Notes: generated by a model not told the origin, from the sequence alone. Shown: positions 17,258 to 29,881, numbered from the stretch's first letter. The stretch is 64,000 bases of DNA from Symbiodinium natans (GCA_905221605.1 CAJNDS010000383.1:89835-153834); one strand, 5' to 3'. Program-made: numbers and translations.

Positions 17258-18623
17258 TTGAGGAGCCATGGCTGCACTGAACGGGGGTAGCAAGAGACCT
17301 GGCGGATCTTCGGACCGCCAGTGCCCCTTCCTTGTTGCTCTTATCCGTGTTCTTGGTTGTTTCTTGGTTCGATCTGGGAAATATAAGTTCAGGGCGATTA
17401 GGGGAGTTGATTTCCTTCCTTGGTTGTCCCCCCGTATAGGGGTTAGGGTTTAGGCCCATCTAGCAGCAGGAGAGCAGTGCGTGAGCGTAATGTCTTCGAG
17501 GTGTGGCCTCTGAATCTAAAGCTCTAATCCAGCAAGTTGAATTACAAACGAAGCTCGGATGAGGATTTCTCAGGGTGTGGCCTTAGAATTTAAAATTCCA
17601 AAAAATTCATTACGAATAGGGGACAGAGGAGGATTTGATACGGCGTGGTTTTTAATATACGGTTAAACAGATGTAATTCCCATACAAAAAATTGTCTTGG
17701 GCCATGGCCAGTTCATGTACTTGTTAAAATTCGGCTGACTCGCGAACGAAGCCCGGGTATGACCTTTTAATGTGAAATTCAATAGTACGGACTTGATACC
17801 TAGTTGCTGTGGACTGTGGGACACATGAAGAGTGGTGAGCGGGATAGGATATTTGCCCACGGTATTCTCACGTCCCCCACACTTACTCTAAATGACTTTT
17901 CGCATCACCCTATGCGCTCGAATACTTCCTAGTCGCATGATTCGTGACTTGCCATCCTTCCTTCTCCATCGTCTGTATCGGATTTACAATACATACTTGT
18001 ACTGTGTTCTCTCTGCATTTCCACAGGAGGCAAGCCTACAAGCATAGGCATAACCCTATGGGATTTAAGGTTTAGATAGGCAATGCTTGAATCTTAAACC
18101 CTAGACCTTTTACCCTTTAGGATCTACACCCTAGAGGGCTAACCACGTGAGGGTTTAGAGATACACCCTGAAAAGCCCTAAACCATTAGCCCGGCCCGAT
18201 AGGGCTAAATGGTTTAAACAGCATAAGGTCTGGGCAAGTATACCATCAGCGCCTGTAGGCTTAACACCCTTGAACCTTTTAGAGCCCTACAGGGTTTTCG
18301 TGAACCTAAAGGGTTTAGGGTCAACGTGTCAACGCCCAAGCCCAAACACTTCGGGTTTAAACTCTACGGCCTTAGGCTTGACTGCTTAAATCTGAAACCC
18401 TTAGCCTCGCAACCTTAACCCCCTTAACCCCAGGGTTTTAAGGTTAAGGGTGTATGTTGAAAATACTCCAGCATGTCAGTCGTACGCAGTTGCAGTCTGC
18501 AGCGCCAACTAGTTTGGGCCCACTTGTACAGTAGCTAGAGAGCCTGCAGGTAGCAAATGTATTATGTTCTGTCGTGCTCTGGCTTAGGAGAAGGCTACGA
18601 AGAAACCTTCTTGAGCCATGTAA
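17258..18623. other. Non-coding stretch with TTTAGGG-like motifs
   Basis: No supported gene. 17435-17455 contains GGGTTAGGGTTTAGG-like sequence. 18040-18460 is crowded with degenerate CCCTAAA/TTTAGGG words on both strands, mixed with other sequence. Confidence 0.6.
18040..18460. repeat. Degenerate interstitial telomere-like repeats
   Basis: Many variants of CCCTAAACC, TTAAACCC and GGGTTTAGGG occur in both orientations and irregular spacing. TTTAGGG is the telomere unit reported for dinoflagellates. The array is too degenerate to be a functional telomere and is best read as old interstitial or repair-derived telomeric DNA. Confidence 0.6.
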
Positions 18624-18838
18624 AGATGTCTTCTAGCTTGTATAGTGTACAGGGGAGCTAGAAACCTGAGTGGTTGTTGGTTGCTTCGTGTTGTTGTGTT
18701 GTAAAGTCCGTAGAAGAGATCTAAGCTCTGAGCCCTGCCATGGAAAAGGATCCAGCGCGAACTCCACAAGAGCGTGGGGTTAGTGGGTTGACAAGTGCCA
18801 GCACTCCAATGGGAGCTGCCGGTACACAATCTGCTGAA
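18624..18838 (+). repeat. 215-bp direct repeat, copy 1
   Basis: Matches 20039-20253 with one visible mismatch (CCACAAGAG versus CCGCAAGAG). It contains a leader sequence and the first codons of the decayed gag (ATG at 18740, MEKDPARTPQERG). It has no TG...CA ends, so it is probably a duplication of the 5' leader rather than an LTR. Confidence 0.85.
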
Positions 18839-20038
18839 CCTGCGCTTCAGCAGGTGATGAGCCCAACGCCAGGGCCAGGGCCAGGTGGATCAGCGACTTC
18901 GTCTTCGACAACTCAGCATGAACTGGGATGTGGAAATGAATCGACGACGATGGTCAATGGTTCAACAGCAGTGACAGGAGGTGAGCCACAGTCCACTGGA
19001 TTGACGCAGTCCACTGGGGGTGAAGCTCAGCAAACTACGATGATCAGTGCGTCGTCAGGGCCAACGTCTTCCACAGCTCTCTCGGCGCCATTCCCTCAGC
19101 TGCCACAGGAAAGTCCGGACAGGAGATGTCGTTGATGCGAGTGGGGTGCATGGTGATGCAACTGGGGAGGCACAGGGTCCAGGTGTGGCGACATGGTGCG
19201 TCCGCTGTCACGCAAGCCTCGGCTCAGACCTTCTTTGGAAGAGTGCAGTCCTTGTTTGGCGGTGGTGGATCTGTGCAGACAATCCCGCCTGCTTGGATGC
19301 CGAGTCCTCTCATTCAGTCTCCCTGTCCGTCGCCTCCCAGAAGAGCTTTGCCGCATGCCCACACTCAGCCGCCGAACACGGTAGGCCGGATGGATCATGT
19401 TGGAACGCCGTTGTTTATTGAGGCACAGGTGCAACAAATGGCAGCTATGGAGCAGCATGCCCCGCTGTTGTACTCATCAGGCCCTCAGTCGCAAGGCGAG
19501 TCATCTTCACTCCCGCATGATGCCACTCAGGCTGAGGTGGCCAGACAATTGGCCGGAATGCGTGCACTGATGACGGAAGCCGGGTAGCAATGGAGAGGAT
19601 CCAGGCCGAGAATGAGCGACTCAGAGCGGAGCTTGAAGCGCAGCCTGCAGGGTTGGGTTTGGGTAGCGGGTCGGGATTCGTTCCCGGGATACCCAAAGAC
19701 CCCCGCAGCACCAGCCAACAAGCCCATCAGGACGTGATGCCATCCTTGCAGGAATGCAACACCGTGGCCGGGGTTGTTAAGGGAAAAGATCGTGATGAAA
19801 GTATTTCCCCTACAAAGCCCGAAGCAGTGCAGCCAGGCGTCGAAAGTCTCCCTGTGTTGGCAGAGCCTAAATCGAAAGAAGGCTCACTCGCGTATCACGA
19901 TTGGCTGGTTGTGATTGGAGGTTTAGTTGGTCATTTTTCAGATTCCGCGTCCGTGTGGTGGGCCAAAGTGTGTGTAGTAGATGAAGCCTACGCAGTTTGG
20001 ATTGCTTCCTCCCCCATAGATAGGTTCGGGGTATGTAT
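18740..20038 (+). pseudogene. Decayed copia gag of a second family
   Basis: Natural-looking gag sequence is spread over three frames: 18740-19135, 19126-19587 and 19590-20051. It has a Pro/Ser/Thr-rich N-terminus, a FFGRVQSLFGGG-like stretch, a coiled coil (MERIQAENERLRAELEAQ) and then AYHDWLVVIGGLVGHFSD..SVWW. The last part corresponds to the capsid start DWVELIDGPMSDISDTSAVWW of the intact element at 9440-9500. It breaks off after about 40 capsid residues exactly where the second 215-bp repeat begins. The frame breaks and truncation show it is dead. Confidence 0.75.
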
Positions 20039-20253
20039 AGATGTCTTCTAGCTTGTATAGTGTACAGGGGAGCTAGAAACCTGAGTGGTTGTTGGTTGCT
20101 TCGTGTTGTTGTGTTGTAAAGTCCGTAGAAGAGATCTAAGCTCTGAGCCCTGCCATGGAAAAGGATCCAGCGCGAACTCCGCAAGAGCGTGGGGTTAGTG
20201 GGTTGACAAGTGCCAGCACTCCAATGGGAGCTGCCGGTACACAATCTGCTGAA
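20039..20253 (+). repeat. 215-bp direct repeat, copy 2
   Basis: Second copy of 18624-18838, fused directly to the truncated gag on its left and to telomere-like DNA on its right. Both junctions are abrupt. Confidence 0.85.
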
Positions 20254-20269
20254 TTTACTTGCCGGCTTA

Positions 20270-20525
20270 GTTTTAACTGCCGAAACCTTAAACCCTAAAC
20301 CTTTAAACCTTCACTATGGGGTGTAAAGGGTCATGGCTAAGGATTTAAGTCTAATGGCTTCACCTTGAAACCCTATGTATGATTAAAAGGTTCAGGGTTT
20401 AAGGTTTGAGCCTAAACCCTAGAGGCATTAAGGCTTAGGGATTAAAGCCTTAAACCCTATAGAGTTTCGGGCCTTCTCTTTCGAATCCTGATCCCTTAAC
20501 CGATAAGGTTTCAAAGATAAGCCTT
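20270..20525. repeat. Degenerate telomere-like repeats
   Basis: Rich in CCTTAAACCCTAAACC-like and GGTTCAGGGTTTAAGG-like words in mixed orientation, like 18040-18460. It is followed at 20535-20580 by a purine-rich GAGCGGAGCGGAG stretch. Confidence 0.55.
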
Positions 20526-20637
20526 GAACAAGCCCTTACAAGACAACCAGAGAGCGCAGCGGAGCGGAGCGGAGAGGAGGGGGAGCGAGGGGCAATCCTT
20601 TTTGCTATCTTGGTTGAAAGATTGAAGGCTACCTCGC

Positions 20638-20903
20638 ATTGAAACCCTTATTGAAATATTGAGTTTCAATAAGGGCGGAACCAAGAACTAAGAACCAAGA
20701 TTGTCAGACACTCTGGGTCTGGATTCTTAGTTCTGGGGATACCACTTATTGAAACCCTTATTGAAATATTGAATTTCCATAAGGGTCGGCAATATTGAAA
20801 CCCTGATTGAAATATTTAATAATTTCAATAAGGCTAGGTCTGGATTCTTAGTTCCAGGGTTACCTCTTATTGAAACCCTTATTGAAATATTGAATTTCAA
20901 TAG
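20638..20903. repeat. Foldback element, left arm
   Basis: Four units built on CCCTTATTGAAATATTG followed by ATTTCAATAAGGG, each itself palindromic. Between units lies GGCGGAACCAAGAACTAAG-type sequence and TCTGGATTCTTAGTTC. The arm is the inverse of 21484-21715. Confidence 0.75.
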
Positions 20904-21483
20904 AGTAAGTGTTCAGCACAAACCGTGCAACTCTATATAAGTATCTGAAAGAGCAGTAGAAGAGCGCGCTGGAGTGGGAAAATCAAAACCAACCTACTTG
21001 TTGTAGATACTTGTGATCAGGGCTCCAAATTAAGCATCCTCTGGACATTTACTGTTGCTTTCATTACCCTGAATTCAGGACTTTTGCTTGACTGCTGTGA
21101 TTTAACTTGAACCTTCATTTTTTCCTTCGTTGCCACGGTTGCAGAGCCAGTGCAACTGAGGGGAAAGATGACCCGGCAGCTTACAACGCGTGATGGCATG
21201 GTGGGCGCCGCTATGTAACTGCAAAGACATTGATGAAAGGGTTGCAGAAAGGGGTGCCTGGGGGATACACCTAGCTCAACTACAAGGCAGACTTAACAGT
21301 GGCATTGCTGCCAAGCAGCTGTGCGACTAAGGGGGTTAGGGGATCAACCGTAATGCAACATGAAACTGCAATGATTTCTGCGCCGTCGCGATGCATTCGT
21401 ACAGCGGTTCTGCATGCACCAGTGTTGGGAAAATACGTTCTCCAGGGGTGTTTATGTATCGTAAATACGTTTATACGCCGGTA
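20904..21483. other. Interior of foldback element
   Basis: About 580 bp between the inverted arms. No convincing protein or RNA gene is visible; the short frames present have no recognisable features. Confidence 0.5.
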
Positions 21484-21715
21484 CTAGGAACTAAGAACTC
21501 GGATCAGGAGTCCCTGGCAATCTTAGTTCTTAGTTCTTAGTTCCGCCCTTATTGAAACTCAATATTACAATAAGGGTTTCAATAGTGACCGCCCTTATTG
21601 AAATTCAATATTTCAATAAGGGTTTCAATAATGCCGACCCTTATTGAAATTCAATATTTCAAAAAGGGTTTCAATAATGCTGACCCTTATTCAAATTCAA
21701 TATTTCAAGAACGAG
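21484..21715. repeat. Foldback element, right arm
   Basis: Repeated CTTAGTTCTTAGTTCCGCCC followed by four CCCTTATTGAAATTCAATA-type units. It reads as the reverse complement of the left arm, including the linker around 20676-20702. Confidence 0.75.
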
Positions 21716-23300
21716 AAACACATAGATTTAACAACAAACATAAGGAAAACATACAACAGAAGAGAAAAATTAGCCAAGACGTACAACGAAGCATAAAAGT
21801 ATGGATCTTTGGGGGGGGGGGGGCTACCGAAAGAAACCATTAAACCCTGAAGCCCCTGAACCCTGAAAGGATATGAATGTGAAGCCCTACACGCCAACAA
21901 GGAGATGATGAGTGCCACGCGCCATGAACTCTACATCAGGGTGTGGACTCACAGACTCTCCCCTTTTATCCTTTACCCCGAAAATGGGCTTAGCACGAAC
22001 TGGCAGAATAGAAACCTCACGAATCTCGAAGACAAGACGATCAAGAACTAAGTCTAATTCTTAAGTGCTTCACGTGGCTGTGCATTGTTTCGACAGAGCT
22101 CGTCGGGTCCAGGAAGAAATCGTCAGCATGAGGTTTGGTTGCACCTGTCGTTGGGAACTGCACAACAACGATCAAGCTCGAAAAGCAGGCCACAGCTTGA
22201 CATTGTACATTTTGGGCTGCTTCCGGGACAGAAAAGCACAGAGCGGCGGAGATTTCCGGGGCAAAGAAGAAACTTGACACGCAACACTTTGAGCTTGGGG
22301 GGGACGGAGAAGCACAAAACGGGCCAAGCTTGACATGTACACTTTGAGATTGGAGTTTCGGGGCGGAAGGTCATAACGTTCGCCGAACTTAACGTGTTCA
22401 CTTTGGCCTTGGGGTCTTCCGGGACAGAGATTGGCAACGCCTACAACGCGTGAAGCTTAAGGCCCTCAGGCAGGAGCCTGTAGGGTTTAGTCCGAGCAAA
22501 AGTGCAGGAGAGTGAGAGAGTGTGAGAGGGTGAGAGAGCGAGAGAGTGAGAGAGCAAGGGTCCACTCACGTCTGTCTGTTTCCCCCAGAATCTGTGCGAT
22601 GCGATGGTGAGACTCGGCCAAGGGTTGCGCTAACCCTGCAGCCTTCGAGATACTTCGAGTTCAGTCGTGGTGCGGCCTGTAGCCCCCCACACGCCCTCCG
22701 TACCTTCCAGAGAGCGGGTGTTGGAGAGAAGAAAAAATGAAGAAGAACCGCACGAAAGGCTGCGAAGAGCTATGCAAGGCTGGTGCGGCAATTGGGCACT
22801 GGACTTGCCTTGGCCGTTGCCTCACTCAGGTGACAAGTGGAAACGACGGAGTCTTACAAGACTTACACTTGTAAGAGTCGAGAAGTCGAGAGAGATCAGG
22901 CCATGCCAGGCCCCAGGCTGGGCACCTTCACGGAGAGCCTCCCGTGTGGCCTGCTTCAGCACCCAGAGCCTCAAAAAAAAGACAGAGAAAAGACTTTCTC
23001 TACCCGTGAATTTCTGTGAGAGCGTGCTTCACTGACTGATGGGAGTCTTTTGCACAAAAAAGACTCACAGGGGAATGACGTGGAAGAAAAACAAGAAACT
23101 CTCTTGGATCCTGGCCCGCCGCCCGCGACGACGCCGTAGATGGCCAAGAGGTATGTCCCGATCTACACGCGGGGGTGGAGAGGCTGGGGAGGACACGGGG
23201 AGAGACGGAGAGGGAGGGGAGGGAAGAAAGGAAGAAAGAACACTGGTGTCGAGCAATGCTTTTTTCGATGCTTTTTGTTCAATGCTTCTCCTCCCTTTCC
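21716..23300. other. Non-coding stretch with simple repeats
   Basis: No gene supported. Contains a 13-G run at about 21811-21823, telomere-like words at 21838-21870, and a GAGAGTGAGAGAG-type microsatellite at 22505-22560. Confidence 0.4.
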
Positions 23301-23310
23301 AGGACCCCGG

Positions 23311-25515
23311 TCCAGGGAGGCGGAGGCGACGAGCACCAGCAGGAAGAAAGCCAGACCCGAGGCTGCGTCCTCCGTAAGACTTTGGGCCTTTGGGGAAGGC
23401 TTTGACAAAATCCGGAGCACAATGTCTGTTCATGCTGTTCAAGTACTGTTCAGGATGGAGCGGACACGTCTGGTCACCCCCTTTTTGCATCACAGAGAAA
23501 TGATAGTCATGCCAGTTTCGGGGAAAGCTCGCGGGTCTCTGTCTTGCAGGCCACCCTTCCCGCACCTCGCCGTAGTTCACGAGCAGCTGATAGACGTGGT
23601 ACAGAAAGAAGAAGAATGCTGAGACTAGGCCGAGGGTGAGGTTCGCTGCATACCTGGGAGTCGGCTTTTCGAGAGGAATTGCAGTGTTGCAAATTCAGGA
23701 AGCTCCGAGTCCGATGCTGGACTGCGAGTTTCACCAAGACGGACACCAGGGTCTCCTAGGGCCGCACTAGGGCTTGTGGCTGGCTTTGGGGGGCTCCCAC
23801 CTCACCCGCTCTCAAAAGACCTCGCCCCGCGCACGTGCTACAGAAACCGCGCCTCCTTCCCGCCAATCATCATAAACACCGCGTCAAACCTCAGCGGCGC
23901 CGGTCCACCCACAGAGTCTTTGGAGGCTCAAGCCCCTTCTCTCCAAGAGCCAAGCATCGTATACCTGCTGGCGGAGTGGCGGAGGGTAAGGACACAACAG
24001 TCTAAAAAAAGGCAACGGTTCTTCAGATGCCAATCACACCTCATGGCCAGATCCTTCCCAGACTGCCATGCCGCCCAGAATCTGTCCCGCACCTGCAGAA
24101 AGGGTGGATGCAAGCAGTGCCTCAGCTCGCTGCAAATTGCCTCTTGGATACCAAAGACTGACCAGATGCCCACCTCACACTGTTCGCAGTACGAAGACAA
24201 GTCAGGGTGCACACAGCAGCCCAGCAACACATGTCTAGGCTTCGAGAGGCTGCACCTCTCTTCGCGCATCTCTCATGATCCGGTCGACTTTCTGCTGCAC
24301 TCTTTCTGCCTGGAGGTGCCACGTGATGCTCCGAAGTGCACGCTGGAGCCGTCGGCCTCGTTCTTGGCCATGGTGTATTTGTCGTAGGCGCGTTGGCAAT
24401 TGGCATCACAACTCCAGAACCTCAGATCCCGATAGAAGCGAGGTCACCTAAACCGCCCATCCTCACTGTACGCCGAAAGCCAAGGCAAGTTAACAGTTAC
24501 AGTTAACGCTGGGGTCATCTCTGATGGTCTCTGATGGCACAGGGAGATACACTGCGCACGACTGAGGGTGGCGGGGATGCTCTGCAGGTAAAAAAGCTTT
24601 CGGGGAGGCTTTCGGGGAAAACGGGAAAAGCAAATCGCGTCCTCTCCGAACTTGGGCCGATGCCAGCCCTTGGAGTTGTAGTACTTGTCCTCTTCACACG
24701 AACTCACTAAACACCGAGAGAACACGCGCTGCTTCCAGCGGCCTCGGCCTTCCGCATGGTCCTCAAAAGGAGAGAGCAACAAAGAGAGGAGAGAAGGGCG
24801 GTGAGCAGGGGCTCTGGAACAGGCAACTCTCAACTGTCAGAGTATTCTCAGAGATTGTTTAAACGCAGCCCCAAAAAGCTGGGAACTGTTTCGAAGCGTC
24901 GGATCTGTGTTATCGTGCCTAGTGCTAATGCAGGTTTCAACGTTCGAAGGACCGAATGGGTCTGGAGATTCGTGTGACGGTTCTTGAAACCAGGAAACGC
25001 AAGGATAGACACCCGGTGTCAACCAAACCTAACGTATTTGCTAAGCTTTGCTTATTTGCTGTTCATGTTCAGAAGCGAAAAGAAAATGCGATGGCGTGCC
25101 CTGCAATGCCTCAGGGCAGCCACCAGCTCCTGGTCCTGCACTTCCTGACGTGCACACTTGCGGCCGCAGAAACAGTGTGAGTGCAAAATCTGCCCATATG
25201 TGCTGTGTGTTTCTGCAGGTCAGCAATTGGGTGGCGGTTGCTTCCTGGGAAGTTTGCTTGTCAACCACAAAGCAAAGTACCCAAGCTTCCCCTGCAAAAA
25301 TCAAACCGGGAAAACCAGCAGAGACCCCTTTTCGGAGCTGGACAGACGACGAGGCCCGGCGGCTCTTAAGACAAAAGCCGGAATCCACACAGAACACATA
25401 TTGACATATTGGACCAACTGTGCCAGAACCCCATGTCGGAGAAGCCCAACAACAGCTTGGCGAAGAGATTGCCCATGCGCCTGTGCTTGTCGGAGGCCCA
25501 GGGCATAGGTTTCTT
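23311..25515 (-). CDS. Probable multi-exon membrane protein gene (fragmentary exons)
   Basis: Several short minus-strand exons are suggested by natural peptides between splice-like signals. The best is 23566-23653 (after CCCAG, before GTGCGG), coding YAANLTLGLVSAFFFFLYHV followed by YQLLVNYGE, a clear membrane helix. Another membrane segment (EDAASGLAFFLLVLVASASL) lies at about 23311-23371. Further candidates are RFDAVFMMIGGKEARF near 23850-23895, DANCQRAYDKYTMAKNEADG near 24320-24425, and HRRMGNLFAKLLLGFSDMGF near 25425-25510. I cannot name the family, order all exons or find its ends. It may be a separate gene or the far part of one interrupted by the giant element. Confidence 0.35.
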
Positions 25516-25519
25516 CGGT

Positions 25520-28017
25520 CACCTCGTCCACCGAAAAGCCTCTCAAGAACTCCGAACTTTGGGAGGTCTGCGTTTGTTCGCTGCGCAAAACTCACATCGA
25601 GTCCTTCAACGCTGACAGATTTCTGGCGCCTGGAACAAGCAGACCAAGATCTGGTCTTCCCGCCTTCCCGCCCTTCCACTTACACCCCGCCCGGGCCCCG
25701 CACCCCCCCCCCCCCAGCTGCGGGGAGAGATACAACAATAAGGTGACAGAGTTCTCCACATAAGCGACAGAAGATCTAAGTTCTGTACTCATCAAGCTGA
25801 CACATGCCGAGCCTTTACCGCTCGTCGAGAAAGGGCTTCCTTCCCAAGGTCTCGCATTTACGGGTCGGCTGCTCTCACGTCTGTTTCTTCTCGACCTGCG
25901 GTGTCGCTTTCGAAGACCAGATGCTTAGGGCTTGGGCCCGACTGCCCTCCAGCGCCTGTTTAGCTCACCATGGGTTCTGGCGCCTTACTTTGCCCGGTTT
26001 CTCGCGTGACGTGGTCGGATTCATCAGACATCATCAGACGCGGTGGCAGATTTGTTCTCATTCAGTGCTTTGGGTCTTTCGCTGCTGGCTTTGTGGGGCT
26101 GGCTTCGAGGCATAAGATTACGGGATTGCACGGCTCTGTTAAATTCAATAATTCAGGTCCAGGATTTTCGGACTTGAGGTGACAAAGAATAACACTAAGT
26201 CAAGAAGTGTGGGAAAAAACCAACATGGACCATGGGCACTTCTGATGGCACGAAATGTGCTAGTAACGACGCATCGAATGCCTTAGCTCCAGAGGGCTCC
26301 TGAGAAGACAAGGAAAGTAGGATTCCAGGTGTAAGGTGAATGCCTTGTCATTCCGAGATGTTTGTGAGGGAGATGGGACGGCAGTGCCGAGAGAGCAGTT
26401 CGTGCCGGTTGCAGGTGCCAGCGATCTGGACGTGTGCTCACCCGTGGCAATGGCAGTCATGTTCGAGAAGGTTCACTGGGCTTGATATCAAGGGCGTGTT
26501 TGTAAGCTCTGATGCAAGTCCAATGGGGCTTCGAGTTTTTTTAGAATTGAGGTTGAGACTGCTTCTGGCCTTTGGCGAAGGCCGCAAGCAACAGGCCCAG
26601 CAGCCACAGGGATACCTTGCGCGATTGCAGCGACGGGCATGACCACAACGTGCGAAGCGCTCTGGGCTTACCGTCACTGGCCGTCGCTTCGCTGTCCCGA
26701 GAGCCCTGCAAGAGAACTGCTTTTGACAAACTGCTTTGAAAATTTTGAAAACTCACTCTTTGCTGGGCGCACGCTTGGCCCACGCTCTCAACCACTGCAC
26801 CTTGCTTGTTACAGACTGAAGGGTGCTCAGCAAGAGTGCTCAGGTTCCGACCAAAGTTGAGGTCGTCCTCCCGTCGCCGGAGCTCACCCCGGTCAGCCAT
26901 GGCCTTTGGCATTGTGCAGACGTTGCTTCAACAAAGCCCATCCCCGCTATTGAAATTGCATCTGCTCACAAAATCCCCGTCCTTCGAACGCCCGGCACTT
27001 TGCTCTTAGACAGCCCTCCGCATATTGCGACAAGATGGGCCGGGCCGAGCCAAGATGGGGGAAGCAGCTCAAAAAAATCCGCTCGAACTAACGTCGCTCA
27101 ACTTCCCCTTCTGCTCATCGCAAAGAAAGGTCAGGCGAAAGCCCGAGTGACTAGTCTGCCCTCTCTTTTGCTTTCTGACCGGCAGCCCGCTGGGCTAGAG
27201 GAAGGCGCACGTCCTCGGCAAGGGCTCGGGCGGGGGGGGGGGGGAAGAACGAACGAAGAGCATCCCAAAAGTCGCTGAAAGGAACAGCTTGTTGAGAAGC
27301 TATGAGTTCGCCATGTCCCGCCTCGCCCGCTTCGCCGCGGCTTTGGGCCCAGGTCCGCAAGGCGCCCAAGGCACCCAAGGCACCCCAGGCACCCAAGGCA
27401 CGAGCCGGGAGGTCTTCGGGGCTTTCGCTGGTGAGACTCCAGAGGCCTGAAGCGCCCCTGCCGCTTCCTGGAAAAGGAAAATCGAACTCCACCAGCTCTT
27501 CAAAATCCCCCCCCCCCCCCAGAAAAAGAAAACGAAAAGAAATGGCAAAAAACTTTAGACGGAGAAAAGGGGAGCCGTGAGATGGGACGAGGGTTGGTCC
27601 TCGAGCTTGCCGAGGAGCTCGGACAGCCGGCCATTCCTCTCCGCTCATGCACATCATATGAGTGTTCAAGAAACAGGGGGGTGGGCCATGCCAAGGTGTT
27701 TTGGAATCTTGGTGGCCGGGCACATCTTGGCCAGCTCGTGCTGATGGCACACCTGGAGAGCCATCGAGCCATCTCCGGGGCAAAGGTTCGGCATTTGACA
27801 TTGGATGACTCTCTGCGTCCTGAACCCGCGGGCAAGGAGATCACCAGCCCAGCTTTGGGTGCCTCTGCAGATGGGCATATGCTGCCCTTCACGTTCTGCC
27901 CCACACCGTCCACACCGTCCCCCCGTCCTCTCGCATGGCCGAAGCAAGCTCCGCAAAAGCCAGCGACGGAGGCTCTGCCGGTTCCTCTTGGCTTCTGGCA
28001 ACATGAGAGAACGGAAC
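25520..28017. other. Unassigned stretch, possible introns
   Basis: No exon I can defend. Contains homopolymer runs (C near 25706, G near 27230, C near 27508 and 28018) and a CCCAAGG-rich tandem at about 27358-27402. Confidence 0.35.
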
Positions 28018-28046
28018 CCCCCCCCCGCCAACAACGGGTGCCCCGA

Positions 28047-28567
<521 letters not shown>

Positions 28568-28873
28568 TTATTTCATGTCATTTCATTTCGGACGTGCAGG
28601 GCCTGATATAAGTCCGGTTATGCTCCGACGTCTGTGCAGTGGAGATCTGTGTAGTTGGGTCGCGACTTGCTGCAAGATTGGTCTTCAACCTCAGCTGGCA
28701 AGTCTGCAGACGTACAGCCTTTGTTTGTATTCCGGCGCATGAGGCTGGCATGTGTGCAGGCAGCAAGAGCATCATCTTTTGGCTTTCATGCAGCTGCCAG
28801 CAGAAGATCAGATAAGAGTGTAACATCTGACAGGCTCAGGATGGGATTGCTTCGTCAGCGGTATTGCCGCTGC

Positions 28874-28900
28874 TGTGCAGGAGGTGACCTCACTCGCACA
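28874..28900 (-). repeat. Conserved-core hairpin 1
   Basis: Core 28879-28895, AGGAGGTGACCTCACTC on the plus strand; stem TGTGC/GCACA. Lies 60 bp beyond the stop of the 28955-29690 fragment. Confidence 0.8.
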
Positions 28901-28954
28901 CGGGTAGCATTCTCACCGCTCCGTGAGGGGATGCTAAGATAGCTGCTTCGCGAG

Positions 28955-29690
28955 CTAACAAGTGAGACTTGACTTGTCTGCGACGCAGGAAGGTGAGGCT
29001 TTTGTATGCTGCTGCGAAAGGTTTGTGTTCTTCATAAATGGCTCATGCAGCGGATTGATGATTTGATAGAAGCGAAGTGCCATGCTGCTCTGAAAGTCCT
29101 GGCTGTAATCTGCCGGAGTCGGAGATCTGGCAGTAGCCCGGAAGGCATTGTTCACCTGTCGTAGTAGAGCGTCTTCAAAGATCTCTTGGGAGACTGCGGA
29201 GCGAACCCAGGTTACTTCTTCATCTGTGATTTCTCGAAGAAGCCACTTTCTGTACATGACCAGATCTTCGCGGATTTGGTCCTGGTAGTCCGGAAGGACA
29301 AATAGAAGTTCCTGAAGGTGCTTGTCATAGGGCAGGCCGCTGAGTTGGTGTTCTTGTTGCTGAAACCGCCAGCAATTCTTTACTGCGGATGCCCCATCCG
29401 AAGTGGTTCTGGCCGTTTTGGGATACTGCTGAACTCGGTACAAAGTTGAAGCCCGCTTCAGAGCCTGGAGGTCGAAGAAGTGCAGATCCATCCTGTGAGC
29501 GTCCTGAAGTTGTAGGTTGGAAGGGAAGTAGGCGAGTCCTTGTCCCTGTGCGTGTGAAGGTTGCGACTGCTCGATACCTGATAGGAGACGTGGTATGGCA
29601 GATCTCATCCGGAGATGGATATGCGCTATGGACGTGGCAATCATGAAATTGAATTCTCCTCTTCCAAAATGACGTGTCAGATAGATCCAA
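28955..29690 (-). pseudogene. C-terminal part of helical accessory protein (copy B)
   Basis: About 240 residues closely related to the C-terminal two thirds of the 430-residue protein at 31121-32413. Shared stretches include YLTRHF, EQSQPS, PYDKHLQ, LPDYQDQ, ENLVMYR/EDLVMYR and MALRFYQIINPLH. It starts in mid-protein at the equivalent of residue ~150, directly where a foreign gag-like fragment ends (29690), so the N-terminus is lost. The last ~25 residues differ from the relative. Function unknown; the family looks entirely helical. Confidence 0.6.
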
Positions 29691-29880
29691 ATTCGTCGGT
29701 GTACTCGGTTGCGCTCAGCTCTGCACGCTCTAGTAAAGTTACTACACTGGGCTCGAACATCGAAATGCACGCTTTAAAGCTCCAAGACCATTCTTCCCAG
29801 TCCGAAGGCTGGCCAGAAAAGTGGTCAGGCAGGGGTAGCCGGATCTTTCCGGTAAAGTCGCCTTCTCCTCCTAGTGCCAT
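29690..29880 (-). pseudogene. Gag-like fragment wedged between two truncated genes
   Basis: A minus-strand stretch coding LPLPDHFSGQPSDWEEWSWS and further residues ending ELSATEYTDEFG. This is the style of N-terminal gag/capsid sequence of dinoflagellate retroelements (a W-rich 'PSDWEEW' region). It sits exactly between two incomplete relatives of the helical family and suggests a recombination or template-switch patch. Confidence 0.45.
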
Positions 29881-29881
29881 G

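Noticed and set aside
18624-20253. The 215-bp repeats as LTRs of a short element
   Set aside because: No TG...CA ends, no purine tract, and the repeat contains gag start codons and joins capsid code abruptly.
25301-25588. Minus-strand frame with EETYALGLRQAQAHGQSLRQ as an exon
   Set aside because: The neighbouring frame (HRRMGNLFAKLLLGFSDMGF) is more protein-like; both cannot be coding.
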